A program made the position numbers and the translations under genes. A stretch of 64,000 bases of DNA from Marinactinospora thermotolerans DSM 45154 (lineage in GTDB: Bacteria; Actinomycetota; Actinomycetes; Streptosporangiales; Streptosporangiaceae). The stretch spans positions 63,295 to 127,294 of the forward strand of contig NZ_FUWS01000001.1 of the NCBI RefSeq assembly GCF_900167435.1, given 5' to 3'. The notes under the pieces are model-generated. The model did no database searches, was not told the origin of the DNA, and saw only the letters and a program-made list of their open reading frames with translations. Below, piece after piece: positions 19,682 through 27,068 of the stretch (its first letter is position 1; the number at the start of each line of letters is the position of its first letter).

Positions 19682-20604
19682 TCCGAGGCCCCCGGGGCGG
19701 CGGACTCCTTGACCGCGGCGAGCCCGGCGTCGATGATCGCGCCGAGCTCGACGAGCTCGGCGGGTGTGGGGTCGGTGAAGGGCGGACGCACCCCTCCGGC
19801 CGCCCCGCCGCGCAGTTCCAGGCCGGCCTTGACCAGTGCGACGGCGTAGCCGGGGGTGCGGTCGCGCAACCGGCCGAGCGGACGGTAGAACACCTCGAGC
19901 AGGGTGTCGGCGAGCGGGTCGCCGGCACGCACCGCCCACTGGAACGCCGTGGCGACCTCCGGCACGAAGGCGAAGGCCGCCGACGAGTACAGGGGGACGC
20001 CGATACCGGTGTAGGCGCGCACGGTCAGTTCTGCGGTCGGCAGGCCGTTGAAGAAGGTGAAGTCGCTGCCGCGCCGTTCCCGCACCGCCATGACGATGCG
20101 GGCCATCCGGTCCAGGTCGCCCAGTCCGTCCTTGATGCCGATGACGCCGGGGATCCCGGCGATCTCGGCGGCGCACTCGGGGGTGAGCGCCATCGTGCCG
20201 CGCTGGTAGACGATGACGGGCGTCTTCGCCTCGGCGGCGACCGCGTGGACGTAGTCGACCAGGCCGCGCTGGGGCGCGCCGACCAGGTAGGGCGGAAAGA
20301 GCAGGACCGCGTCGGCGCCGAGGTCGCGCGCTGCCACGGCCTGGTCGATCGCGGTGCGCAGGCCGCCCGCGGCGCCGGCGACCACCGGGACCCCGCCTCC
20401 CGCGGCGGTGACGGCCGCGCGCACCACGCGCGCGTGCTCGGCCGTGGACAGGGCGTGGATCTCACCGGTGCCACAGGCGGCGAACACGCCGCCGGGCCGG
20501 TGTTCCAGGCCGGACCGCAGGTGGCGTTCCAGGGCCGCCTCGTCGAGCCGGCCTCGCGCGTCGAAGGGGGTGACGGGGAAGAAGAGGATGCCGTCGAACT
20601 CCAT
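19675..20604 (-). CDS. DapA-superfamily dehydratase/aldolase, KdgD-like (copy 1)
   Basis: This 309-residue TIM barrel has the start of 5-dehydro-4-deoxyglucarate dehydratase (GILFFPVTPFDARGRLD), the FAACGTGEIHALS loop, the Tyr in VIVYQRG and the Schiff-base Lys158 in GIKDGLGD. KdgD converts 5-keto-4-deoxyglucarate to 2-oxoglutarate semialdehyde with loss of carbon dioxide and water. A second, equally good copy lies at 45977 in a full glucarate locus. This one may therefore serve a related 2-keto-3-deoxy acid made by the neighbouring enolase-superfamily protein. RBS AGGAGG precedes ATG 20604. The downstream gene overlaps its end. Confidence 0.87.
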   Translation of the reverse strand: MEFDGILFFPVTPFDARGRLDEAALERHLRSGLEHRPGGVFAACGTGEIHALSTAEHARVVRAAVTAAGGGVPVVAGAAGGLRTAIDQAVAARDLGADAVLLFPPYLVGAPQRGLVDYVHAVAAEAKTPVIVYQRGTMALTPECAAEIAGIPGVIGIKDGLGDLDRMARIVMAVRERRGSDFTFFNGLPTAELTVRAYTGIGVPLYSSAAFAFVPEVATAFQWAVRAGDPLADTLLEVFYRPLGRLRDRTPGYAVALVKAGLELRGGAAGGVRPPFTDPTPAELVELGAIIDAGLAAVKESAAPGASEC

Positions 20605-20634
20605 GGATGCCTCCTTGAGATGGGAACGCGGCGG

Positions 20635-21522
20635 CTAGACGACGTGCTGGACGTGGCGGCGCAGGAGGGTCGCGACGGTCGCGTCGCCGTCGGCCGCCCA
20701 GACGTCGGCGTTGAAGACCTCCACCTCGATGTCGCCGGCGTAGCCGGCGGCGTCGGCCTGTTCCCGCAGCGCGCGCACGTCGATGTGGCCGTCGCCGACC
20801 ATGCCGCGGCCCAGCAGGGCGTCGGCGGGCAGGGGCAGGACCCAGTCGCAGGCCTGGAACAGCGCGATGCGTGGCCCCGCCCGGCGGATCTGCGCGTCGA
20901 CCTGCGGGTCCCACCAGATGTGGTAGGCGTCGAGGACCACCCCGACGGTCTCGACCGGGAACCGTTCGGCGAGGTCGAGAGCCTGACCGAGCGTGGACAG
21001 CACGGCGCGATCGGCGCAGAACATGGGGTGGAGGGGTTCCAGGGCGAGGCGGACACCGCGCTCCTGCGCGTGGGGCACCAGCAGCGCCAGTGCCTCGGCG
21101 GCGCGTGCGCGCGCGCCGGCCAGGTCCCGGCTGCCCTCGGGGAGCCCGCCCAGGACCATCACCAGGCAGGCGGCACCGATCTCGGCTGCCTCGTCGATGG
21201 CCCGGCGGTTGTCGTCGAGGGCGGCGGTCGAGTCGTGGCCCGTCAGGAAACCCGCGCGGCAGTAGGAGGAGACGCGCAGGCCGGCGTCACGCACCAGCCG
21301 GGCGGTGCGCGCCGTCCCGAACGCGGCGACGGGCTCGCGCCACAGTCCCACCGCGGGGATGCCGGCCCGCAGGCATCCGTGGACGACCTCGCGCACCCCC
21401 CAGCGGTCGACGGTCTTCTGGTTGAGCGAGAGCCGGGACAGCCGCGGGTCGCCGGGGGCGGGCGTGGAGATGGCGGCGGGCAGGCCGGAAGGGACGTCGA
21501 CAGCGGTGGGGGCCATGGTCAT
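20635..21522 (-). CDS. Sugar phosphate isomerase/epimerase-like TIM-barrel protein
   Basis: This 295-residue AP-endonuclease-2-fold protein begins at ATG 21522, overlapping the stop of the DUF993 gene by four bases; an ATG at 21552 is in frame but lies inside that gene. Landmarks are SLNQKTVDRWGVREVV, GLWREPVAAFG, the metal-ligand strand LALEPLHPMF, VGVVLDAYHIWWDP and IEVEVFNADVW. The family includes xylose isomerase-like, inosose dehydratase and 3-dehydroshikimate dehydratase enzymes, and recently keto-glycoside lyases. The family does not reveal the reaction. Its fixed position between DUF993 and the dehydratase suggests that it processes the product of the first oxidoreductase. Confidence 0.82.
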   Translation of the reverse strand: MTMAPTAVDVPSGLPAAISTPAPGDPRLSRLSLNQKTVDRWGVREVVHGCLRAGIPAVGLWREPVAAFGTARTARLVRDAGLRVSSYCRAGFLTGHDSTAALDDNRRAIDEAAEIGAACLVMVLGGLPEGSRDLAGARARAAEALALLVPHAQERGVRLALEPLHPMFCADRAVLSTLGQALDLAERFPVETVGVVLDAYHIWWDPQVDAQIRRAGPRIALFQACDWVLPLPADALLGRGMVGDGHIDVRALREQADAAGYAGDIEVEVFNADVWAADGDATVATLLRRHVQHVV

Positions 21523-22685
21523 CGGGCCACCCCCGCCACGTCGAGGAACCATCGCATGCGCCGGGCGGCCAGGTCCGGGTCGGTGAGCGCCCCCGCGGCG
21601 TCGGCGAGTCGCAACGCCTCGGCCAGGTGCAGCGGGGAGCGCGCGGCCTGCAATCCGGCCACCATGGTGAACCCCGGCTGGTGGCCGTTGAGCCAGGCCA
21701 GGAAGGCCACGCCGGTCTTGTAGTAGTAGGTGGGCGGGGCGAACAGGTGGCGGGCCAGGGGCAGGGTGGGGGCGAACAGGGCGTCATAGCGCGCGTCGTC
21801 GCCGTCGTCGAGGGCGCGCAGGGCGGCGGCTGCGACGGGCGCGATCGCGGCGAACGCGCCGAGCAGCGCGTGGGAGTGGCGGCTGCCGTCCCCCCGGATC
21901 AGCGACGGGTAGTTGAAGTCGTCCCCGGTGTACAGGCGTACGCCCTCGGGCAGCAACGCCCGCAGCCGTGTCTCCAGTTCGGCGTCGAGCAGGGATACCT
22001 TGATCCCCTCGACGGCCGGGGCGTGGGTCGCGATCAGCTCGGCGACCACGGGTACCGCGTCGGCCGGGTCGTCCTTCCCCCAGTATCCGGCGAGCGCCGG
22101 ATCGAAGGCCGTGCCGAGCCAGTGCAGGATCACCGGGCGGCGGACCTGCCGCAGCAGCTCCCCGTAGACCTCGGCGTAGTCCTCGGGGCTGCGGGCCAGG
22201 GCGGCCAGGTGCCGGCTGGCCATGAGCACGGGCGTGACCCCGGCCTCCTCGGCGACGGCGAGCTGCTCGGTGTAGGCCGCGACGATCTCCGCCGAACGCG
22301 CGGGGACGCTGTGGAGCTGGTCGGTGCCGACGCCGCAGGCCGACATCGCGCCGCGGGAGGCCGCCTCGGCCCCCGAACGGCGGATCAGCTCGGCGGTGGC
22401 CGGCCAGTCCAGGCCCATGCCGCGCTGGGCGGTGTCCATCGCGTCGGCGACGCCCAGCCCCAGATCCCACAGGTGGTGGCGGAAGGCCAGGGTGGCGTCC
22501 CAGTCGAGCCGCGCGGGCGCTCCGGGGGTGTTGTCGGCGAGGGGGTCTGCGACCACGTGGGCCGCGGCGTAGGCGGTCCGGGACCGGATCGGCCCGGTGG
22601 CCGGGGGGAGGGCGATCGGGTCGCGCAGGGTGTGGACGGCCAGGGTGCCGTCGGGGCGGGGCAGCGTCACGGTGGGAGAGCTCAC
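21519..22685 (-). CDS. DUF993 family protein (DapA-like aldolase fold)
   Basis: GTG 22685 overlaps the preceding stop by four bases and gives 388 residues. DUF993 features include VTLPRPDGTL, FRHHLWDLGLGVADAMDTAQRGMGLDW, ELIRRSGAEA, VILHWLGTAFDPALAGYWG and RLYTGDDFNYPSLIRGDG. The fold is expected to be a DapA-like TIM barrel, but the lysine and glycine-rich loops of classical members are not obvious, and no activity has been assigned. It always seems to travel with Gfo/Idh and isomerase genes like those flanking it here (family knowledge, not tested). It is probably a retro-aldolase or lyase in the same pathway. Confidence 0.8.
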   Translation of the reverse strand: MSSPTVTLPRPDGTLAVHTLRDPIALPPATGPIRSRTAYAAAHVVADPLADNTPGAPARLDWDATLAFRHHLWDLGLGVADAMDTAQRGMGLDWPATAELIRRSGAEAASRGAMSACGVGTDQLHSVPARSAEIVAAYTEQLAVAEEAGVTPVLMASRHLAALARSPEDYAEVYGELLRQVRRPVILHWLGTAFDPALAGYWGKDDPADAVPVVAELIATHAPAVEGIKVSLLDAELETRLRALLPEGVRLYTGDDFNYPSLIRGDGSRHSHALLGAFAAIAPVAAAALRALDDGDDARYDALFAPTLPLARHLFAPPTYYYKTGVAFLAWLNGHQPGFTMVAGLQAARSPLHLAEALRLADAAGALTDPDLAARRMRWFLDVAGVAR

Positions 22686-23836
22686 GCCAGTTCGACCTCC
22701 TCCAGCTCCACCCGCCGCCCCGAGCGTGAGGACTGCAACGCGGCCTCGGCCAGTTGCAGGCCCCGCGCTCCGGAGAGGAGGTCGTGCGGGAAGGGCTCCC
22801 CGGTGTGGACATGGCGCAGGAACCGTTCCCACTGGGCCCGGAAACCGTTGATGAACTCGCCGTTGTCGGGGACCTGCTGCCAGCGCCCCCGGTGGTCGTC
22901 GGACGTGGCGGTGTCGGGGTCCCACACCGCCCTGGGGGTGAGCGCCCGGTGCTGGATGCGGCAGCCGGTCAGGCCGGCGACGGCGCTGCCCTCGGTACCG
23001 TCCACCTGAAACTCCACGAGTTCCTCCCGGTCGACGCGGACCGACCAGGAGGAGTTGATCTGGGCGATGACCCCGCCGTCGAGTTCGAAGATCGCGTAGG
23101 CCGCGTCGTCGGCGGTGGCGGCGTAGGGGCGGCCCCGCTCGTCCCAGCGGCGCGGCACGTGGGTGACGGCGCGCGCGGTGACGGCCCGCACCGGGCCGAA
23201 GAGGTGTTCCAGGACGTAGTGCCAGTGCGGGAACATGTCGAGGACGATGCCGCCCCCGTCCTCGGCCCGGTAGTTCCAGCTGGGGCGCTGCGCCTGCTGC
23301 CAGTCCCCTTCGAAGACCCAGTAACCGAACTCGCCGCGGATGGACAGGATCCGCCCGAAGAAGCCGCTGTCGACGAGCCGGCGTAGCTTGAGCAGACCCG
23401 GCAGGAAAACCTTGTCCTGCACGACCCCGTTGCGCACGCCCGCGTCGCGGGCGAGCTTGGCCAGTTCCAGGGCCGCGTCCAGGGTCGCGGCGACGGGCTT
23501 TTCGGTGTAGACGTGCTTGCCCGCGCTGATGGCCGCGCGCACCGCGTCCTCGCGGGCGCTGGTGATCTGGGCGTCGAAGTAGATCTGGACGGTGTCGTCG
23601 GAGAGAACGGTATCGAGATCGGTGCTCCAGCGTTCGATGCCGTGCTGCCGCGCGATGTCGCGCAGCTTCGTTTCGGAGCGGCCCACCAGGATCGGTTCGG
23701 GGATGATCCGGTCGCCGTCCGGCAGTGGCACGCCACCGGCCTCCCGGATGGCGAGAACCGACCGTGTCAGGTGCTGGCGGTATCCCATGCGGCCGGTGAC
23801 GCCGTTCATGGCGACGCCGAGCAGCTGAATGCCCAT
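22682..23836 (-). CDS. Gfo/Idh/MocA-family oxidoreductase, first gene of the catabolic operon
   Basis: This 384-residue protein starts at ATG 23836 eight bases after GAGAGG. The Rossmann start is unusual: GVAMNGVTGRMGYRQHL replaces the GxGxxG loop. EKPVAAT near residue 110 is the family motif. The α/β domain includes WNYRAEDGGGIVLDMFPHWHY, a conserved His/Asp region that binds sugar. It likely oxidises a sugar or cyclitol with NAD(P). It is the promoter-proximal gene of five overlapping genes (Gfo/Idh, DUF993, isomerase, KdgD-like, enolase-like). Its promoter region holds two LacI-type operators, so it should be induced together with the importer operons. Confidence 0.87.
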   Translation of the reverse strand: MGIQLLGVAMNGVTGRMGYRQHLTRSVLAIREAGGVPLPDGDRIIPEPILVGRSETKLRDIARQHGIERWSTDLDTVLSDDTVQIYFDAQITSAREDAVRAAISAGKHVYTEKPVAATLDAALELAKLARDAGVRNGVVQDKVFLPGLLKLRRLVDSGFFGRILSIRGEFGYWVFEGDWQQAQRPSWNYRAEDGGGIVLDMFPHWHYVLEHLFGPVRAVTARAVTHVPRRWDERGRPYAATADDAAYAIFELDGGVIAQINSSWSVRVDREELVEFQVDGTEGSAVAGLTGCRIQHRALTPRAVWDPDTATSDDHRGRWQQVPDNGEFINGFRAQWERFLRHVHTGEPFPHDLLSGARGLQLAEAALQSSRSGRRVELEEVELA

Positions 23837-23861
23837 GTGCCCTACCTCTCGACCTTCGTGA

Positions 23862-23874
23862 GAAAGCGCTTTCC
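23862..23874. promoter_or_regulatory. LacI-family operator 1 in the catabolic operon promoter
   Basis: GAAAGCGCTTTC at 23862-23873 is a perfect 12-bp palindrome, 26 bp upstream of the ATG of the Gfo/Idh gene on the minus strand. It is the best match of all operator copies in the window. Confidence 0.82.
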
Positions 23875-23951
23875 AAGCTACTTCAAACCCATCGGGAACG
23901 CCAGTGTCCGTTTCCGACCGCCGACCAGGACCGCCTTCCCGCCACACTTTT

Positions 23952-23964
23952 GAAAGCGCTTGCC
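23952..23964. promoter_or_regulatory. LacI-family operator 2 in the divergent region
   Basis: GAAAGCGCTTGCC at 23952-23964 is centred 90 bp from operator 1. It could serve the plus-strand glycerophosphodiesterase gene or allow a repressor tetramer to loop between the two sites. Confidence 0.72.
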
Positions 23965-24001
23965 CTCCCCTGCGGGACGCAGGAGCGGCCATACTGCTCG
24001 G

Positions 24002-24814
24002 GTGACCCTCACCTACCTCGACACGCCCACGCCGATCGGGCTGGCCCACCGTGGCGGGTGGCTGACCGACGCCTCCGGGCGGGTGCGCACCGAACTGGAG
24101 AACACCGTCCCCGCGTTCCAGAACGCGATCGACCTGGGGTATCGCTACCTGGAGACCGACGTGCACGCCACCCGCGACGGCGTGCTCGTGGCCTTCCACG
24201 ACGCGACCCTGGACCGCGCCACCGACGGTTCGGGGGCCATCGCGGACCTCCCCCACGCGCGGGTGGCGCGCGCCCGGGTCGGCGGCGTCGAATCGGTCCC
24301 CCTGCTGGAAGACCTGCTGGGGACCTGGCCCGAGGCCCGGTTCAACATCGACGTCAAGGCCGACTCCGCCGTGGAGCCGCTGGCCCGGGTGTTGCGCCGG
24401 ACCCGCGCCTGGGACCGGGTGTGCGTGGGCTCCTTCGACCAACGGCGGCTGGAGCGGGTCCGCCGAACGCTGGACCGTCCGGTCGCGATGTCCGCGGCGC
24501 CCTGGGATGTCGCGCGGCTGCGCCTGTCCTGCCTCTCCCCCCTGCTGCGCGGCCTGGCCCGACGCGGCGTCTCCTGCGCCCAGGTGCCGCTGCGCGCCGG
24601 AAATTTCCCCGTGGTCAGCCGCGACTTCATCGCCGCGGCACACCGGCTCGGTATGCAGGTGCACGTGTGGACGATCAACGATCCCGTCGTGATGGGCCGC
24701 CTCCTCGACGCCGGCGTCGACGGCATCGTCAGCGACGACGTGGTGGGCCTGCGCCGTGTGCTGGCCGAACGCGGCGCCTGGCCGACCACCACCGAGGCGC
24801 GCGCGTCCGCCTGA
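24002..24814 (+). CDS. Glycerophosphodiester phosphodiesterase
   Basis: This 270-residue protein starts at GTG 24002. An upstream frame is open but the conserved domain begins here; AGGAG is 16 bases away, so the message may also be leaderless. GDPD motifs are GLAHRGG near residue 13, ENTVPAF, YLETDVHATRDGVLVAFHD with the Glu/Asp metal ligands and second His, and FNIDVKAD. The enzyme hydrolyses glycerophosphodiesters to glycerol 3-phosphate and an alcohol. No signal peptide is visible, so it is cytosolic. It is followed after 41 bp by a transporter gene. The nearby operator at 23952 may place the pair under the island repressor. Confidence 0.88.
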   Translation: MTLTYLDTPTPIGLAHRGGWLTDASGRVRTELENTVPAFQNAIDLGYRYLETDVHATRDGVLVAFHDATLDRATDGSGAIADLPHARVARARVGGVESVPLLEDLLGTWPEARFNIDVKADSAVEPLARVLRRTRAWDRVCVGSFDQRRLERVRRTLDRPVAMSAAPWDVARLRLSCLSPLLRGLARRGVSCAQVPLRAGNFPVVSRDFIAAAHRLGMQVHVWTINDPVVMGRLLDAGVDGIVSDDVVGLRRVLAERGAWPTTTEARASA

Positions 24815-24855
24815 CCCCCTGTCCCGACCGACCGGTCCGTCCGTTGGAGAGCCCC

Positions 24856-26256
24856 GTGTCCCTTCCCCCCGGTGCGTCGGCACCCCCCTCCCCCTCCGGT
24901 GACCCAGCCCGCTCCCCCTCCCGACGCCGGGAGTGGCGGGCCTGGTACATGTACGACTGGGCCGGTTCGGTCTTCTCCACCACCGTCATCACCGTCTTCC
25001 TCGGCCCCTACCTCACCACCATGGCCGAGGCCGCCGCGGGGCCCGAGGGACGGATCGAGCTGTTCGCCGGTTGGTCGGTGGACCCGACGTCGGTGTATCC
25101 CTACGCGACGTCGCTGTCGGTCCTGCTCCAGCTCGTGCTGCTGCCCGTCGTGGGCGCGCTGGCCGACTACACCGGGCGCAAGCGCGAGCTGATGGGCGTC
25201 TTCGCCTACCTGGGCGCGTTCGCGACGATGGGCCTGTACTTCGCCGACGGCCCCCTGGTGTGCGCCGCGCTGTTCGTGCTGGCCAACACCGCCTTCGGCG
25301 GCTCCTTCGTCGTCTACAACTCCTTCCTGCCCGACATCGCCGGGCCGGCCGAGCGCGATGCGGTGTCCTCGCGCGGCTGGGCCATGGGCTATCTGGGCGG
25401 TGCGCTGCTGCTGACGCTGAACCTGGTGCTGTACCTGTTCCACGGCGCGTTCGGGGTGACGGCCGAGCACGCGGTGCGGATCTGCATGGTGTCGGCCGGT
25501 GTCTGGTGGGCGCTGTTCGCCCTGATCCCGCTGGCCCGGCTGCGCAACCCGGCCCGGCCCCCCGCGACCGAGGAAAGCGGCGCCGCGCGCCCGCGGGGCG
25601 CCGGGGTGCTGGCAGGCGGTTTCGCCCAGTTGTGGCAGACCCTGAAGGGCCTGCGCGCCTACCCCCGGACGCTCCTTTTCCTGCTGGCCTACATCGCCTT
25701 CAACGACGGGATCCAGACCGTCATCGGTTTCGCAGCGGTCTTCGCCGATCAGGCCCTGGGGCTGGGCCAGGAGGTCCAGATCGGGACCATCCTGATGGTG
25801 CAGTTCGTCGCGTTCGGGGGAGCCCTGCTGCTCGGCGCGATCGCGCGCCGGCTGGGGACCAAGCGCACCATCCTGGCCAGCCTGGTGGTCTGGCTGGTGG
25901 TGGTGTCGGCGGCGCCGCTCCTTCAGGCGGGTTCGGTGCCGCAGTTCGTGGTGTTGGCCTTCTTCATCGCGATCGTGCTGGGCGGCACCCAGGCGCTGTC
26001 GCGTTCCCTGTTCTCCCACCTCATCCCGCGCGGCAAGGAGGCCGAGTACTTCGGCCTGTACGAGATCAGCGACAAGGGCTCGGCCTTCCTCGGCTCGCTC
26101 ACCCTGGGGATCGCCCTGGACGTGACAGGCGGGGACTACCGCACGGCCATCCTCTCGCTGGCGTTGTTCTTCGTCATCGGTTTCGCCGCGCTGCTGGCCG
26201 TGAACATCCCCGCGGCCATCCGCGCCGCGGGCAACGAGGTGCCCGAGCGCGTGTGA
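24856..26256 (+). CDS. MFS transporter, UMF1 (Atg22-like) family
   Basis: GTG 24856 with GGAGA five bases upstream gives 466 residues. After a cytoplasmic Pro/Ser-rich tail, the family start WRAWYMYDWAGSVFSTTVI leads into about 12 membrane spans. LPVVGALADYTGRKRELM is the MFS loop 2-3 signature and DKGSAFLGSLTLGIALD lies near span 11. UMF1 members resemble fungal vacuolar amino-acid exporters; bacterial substrates are largely unknown. Co-transcription with the glycerophosphodiesterase suggests it moves a product or substrate of that enzyme, but this is inference. Confidence 0.85.
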   Translation: MSLPPGASAPPSPSGDPARSPSRRREWRAWYMYDWAGSVFSTTVITVFLGPYLTTMAEAAAGPEGRIELFAGWSVDPTSVYPYATSLSVLLQLVLLPVVGALADYTGRKRELMGVFAYLGAFATMGLYFADGPLVCAALFVLANTAFGGSFVVYNSFLPDIAGPAERDAVSSRGWAMGYLGGALLLTLNLVLYLFHGAFGVTAEHAVRICMVSAGVWWALFALIPLARLRNPARPPATEESGAARPRGAGVLAGGFAQLWQTLKGLRAYPRTLLFLLAYIAFNDGIQTVIGFAAVFADQALGLGQEVQIGTILMVQFVAFGGALLLGAIARRLGTKRTILASLVVWLVVVSAAPLLQAGSVPQFVVLAFFIAIVLGGTQALSRSLFSHLIPRGKEAEYFGLYEISDKGSAFLGSLTLGIALDVTGGDYRTAILSLALFFVIGFAALLAVNIPAAIRAAGNEVPERV

Positions 26257-26318
26257 GCCCGCTGCCTGGGGGCGGCCGGGCCGCGCCGGGCGCTTTCCGC
26301 GTGCGCTACGGTCGCCCC

Positions 26319-26969
26319 ATGTCCGAACCCGTGGAGACAGCGTGCTCCCCCGTCACCGCCGACGATGTCGACCTCGCCGTGCGCCTCGCCGTGGACACCC
26401 TCCGCCAGGCCCCCGAGGCGGCCTGGGACGGCCCGGCCGGTCGCCTGGACTGGAGCTGCTGGGAGACCGCCGAGCACCTCGCCGACGACCTGTTCGCCTA
26501 CGCGGCGCAGCTGGGTCCGCGCACCCCGCCGCTGGAGCGCGAGGTGCCCTTCGTGTGGGAGAGCCGTCGCCCCGGTGGTCCGGCCAACAGCGTCCACGCC
26601 GATCGGGGCGCGGGTCCGGCGGGCCTGTTGCAGGTGGTGGAGGCGAGCGGCGCGTTGCTGACGGCGATGGTGCGCGTCCGCCCGGCCGAAACGCGCGCCT
26701 ACCACTGCCACGGGGTGTCGGATCCGGCGGGGTTCGCCGCGATGGGGATCGTCGAGACCCTGGTGCACACGCACGACATGGCGTTGGGGCTCGGCCTGGC
26801 CTGGCGACCGCCCGCGGGCCTGTGCGCGCGGGTGCTGGCCCGTCTCTTTCCCGACGTGCCGGCGGAGGCGGAGCCCTGGCCCACCCTGCTCTGGGCCACG
26901 GGACGCGGTGAGCTGCCCGGACGTCCTCGCCGGAGCTCCTGGCGCTGGTACGCCGAACCACGGGAATGA
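26319..26969 (+). CDS. DinB/maleylpyruvate isomerase-like mycothiol-dependent family protein
   Basis: This 216-residue helical-bundle protein carries a metal-binding pattern typical of the DinB/MDMPI superfamily: a His in WETAEHLADDL near residue 52 and the HTHDMALGLG motif near residue 150. Known members are mycothiol S-transferases or the mycothiol-dependent maleylpyruvate isomerase of the gentisate pathway. The C-terminal part is short and ends WRWYAEPRE. There is no aromatic-ring gene beside it here. The homogentisate operon that would need a related isomerase lies 22 kb away. ATG 26319 has no clear ribosome binding site and may be leaderless. Confidence 0.72.
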   Translation: MSEPVETACSPVTADDVDLAVRLAVDTLRQAPEAAWDGPAGRLDWSCWETAEHLADDLFAYAAQLGPRTPPLEREVPFVWESRRPGGPANSVHADRGAGPAGLLQVVEASGALLTAMVRVRPAETRAYHCHGVSDPAGFAAMGIVETLVHTHDMALGLGLAWRPPAGLCARVLARLFPDVPAEAEPWPTLLWATGRGELPGRPRRSSWRWYAEPRE

Positions 26970-27014
26970 GCTTTTCCCGCCGGGGCGCGCCCCTGGGGAG
27001 ACGGGGCTGGAGCA

Positions 27015-27053
27015 CCGTGGCCCCGGCGGGCGGGACGCCCACCGGGGCCACGG
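27015..27053. terminator. Bidirectional terminator
   Basis: A 12-bp perfect outer stem (27015-27026 with 27042-27053) continues with one mismatch into a GGGC/GCCC inner stem. It lies between convergent genes ending at 26969 and 27069. Confidence 0.8.
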
Positions 27054-27068
27054 CACCTGATCGACCGG

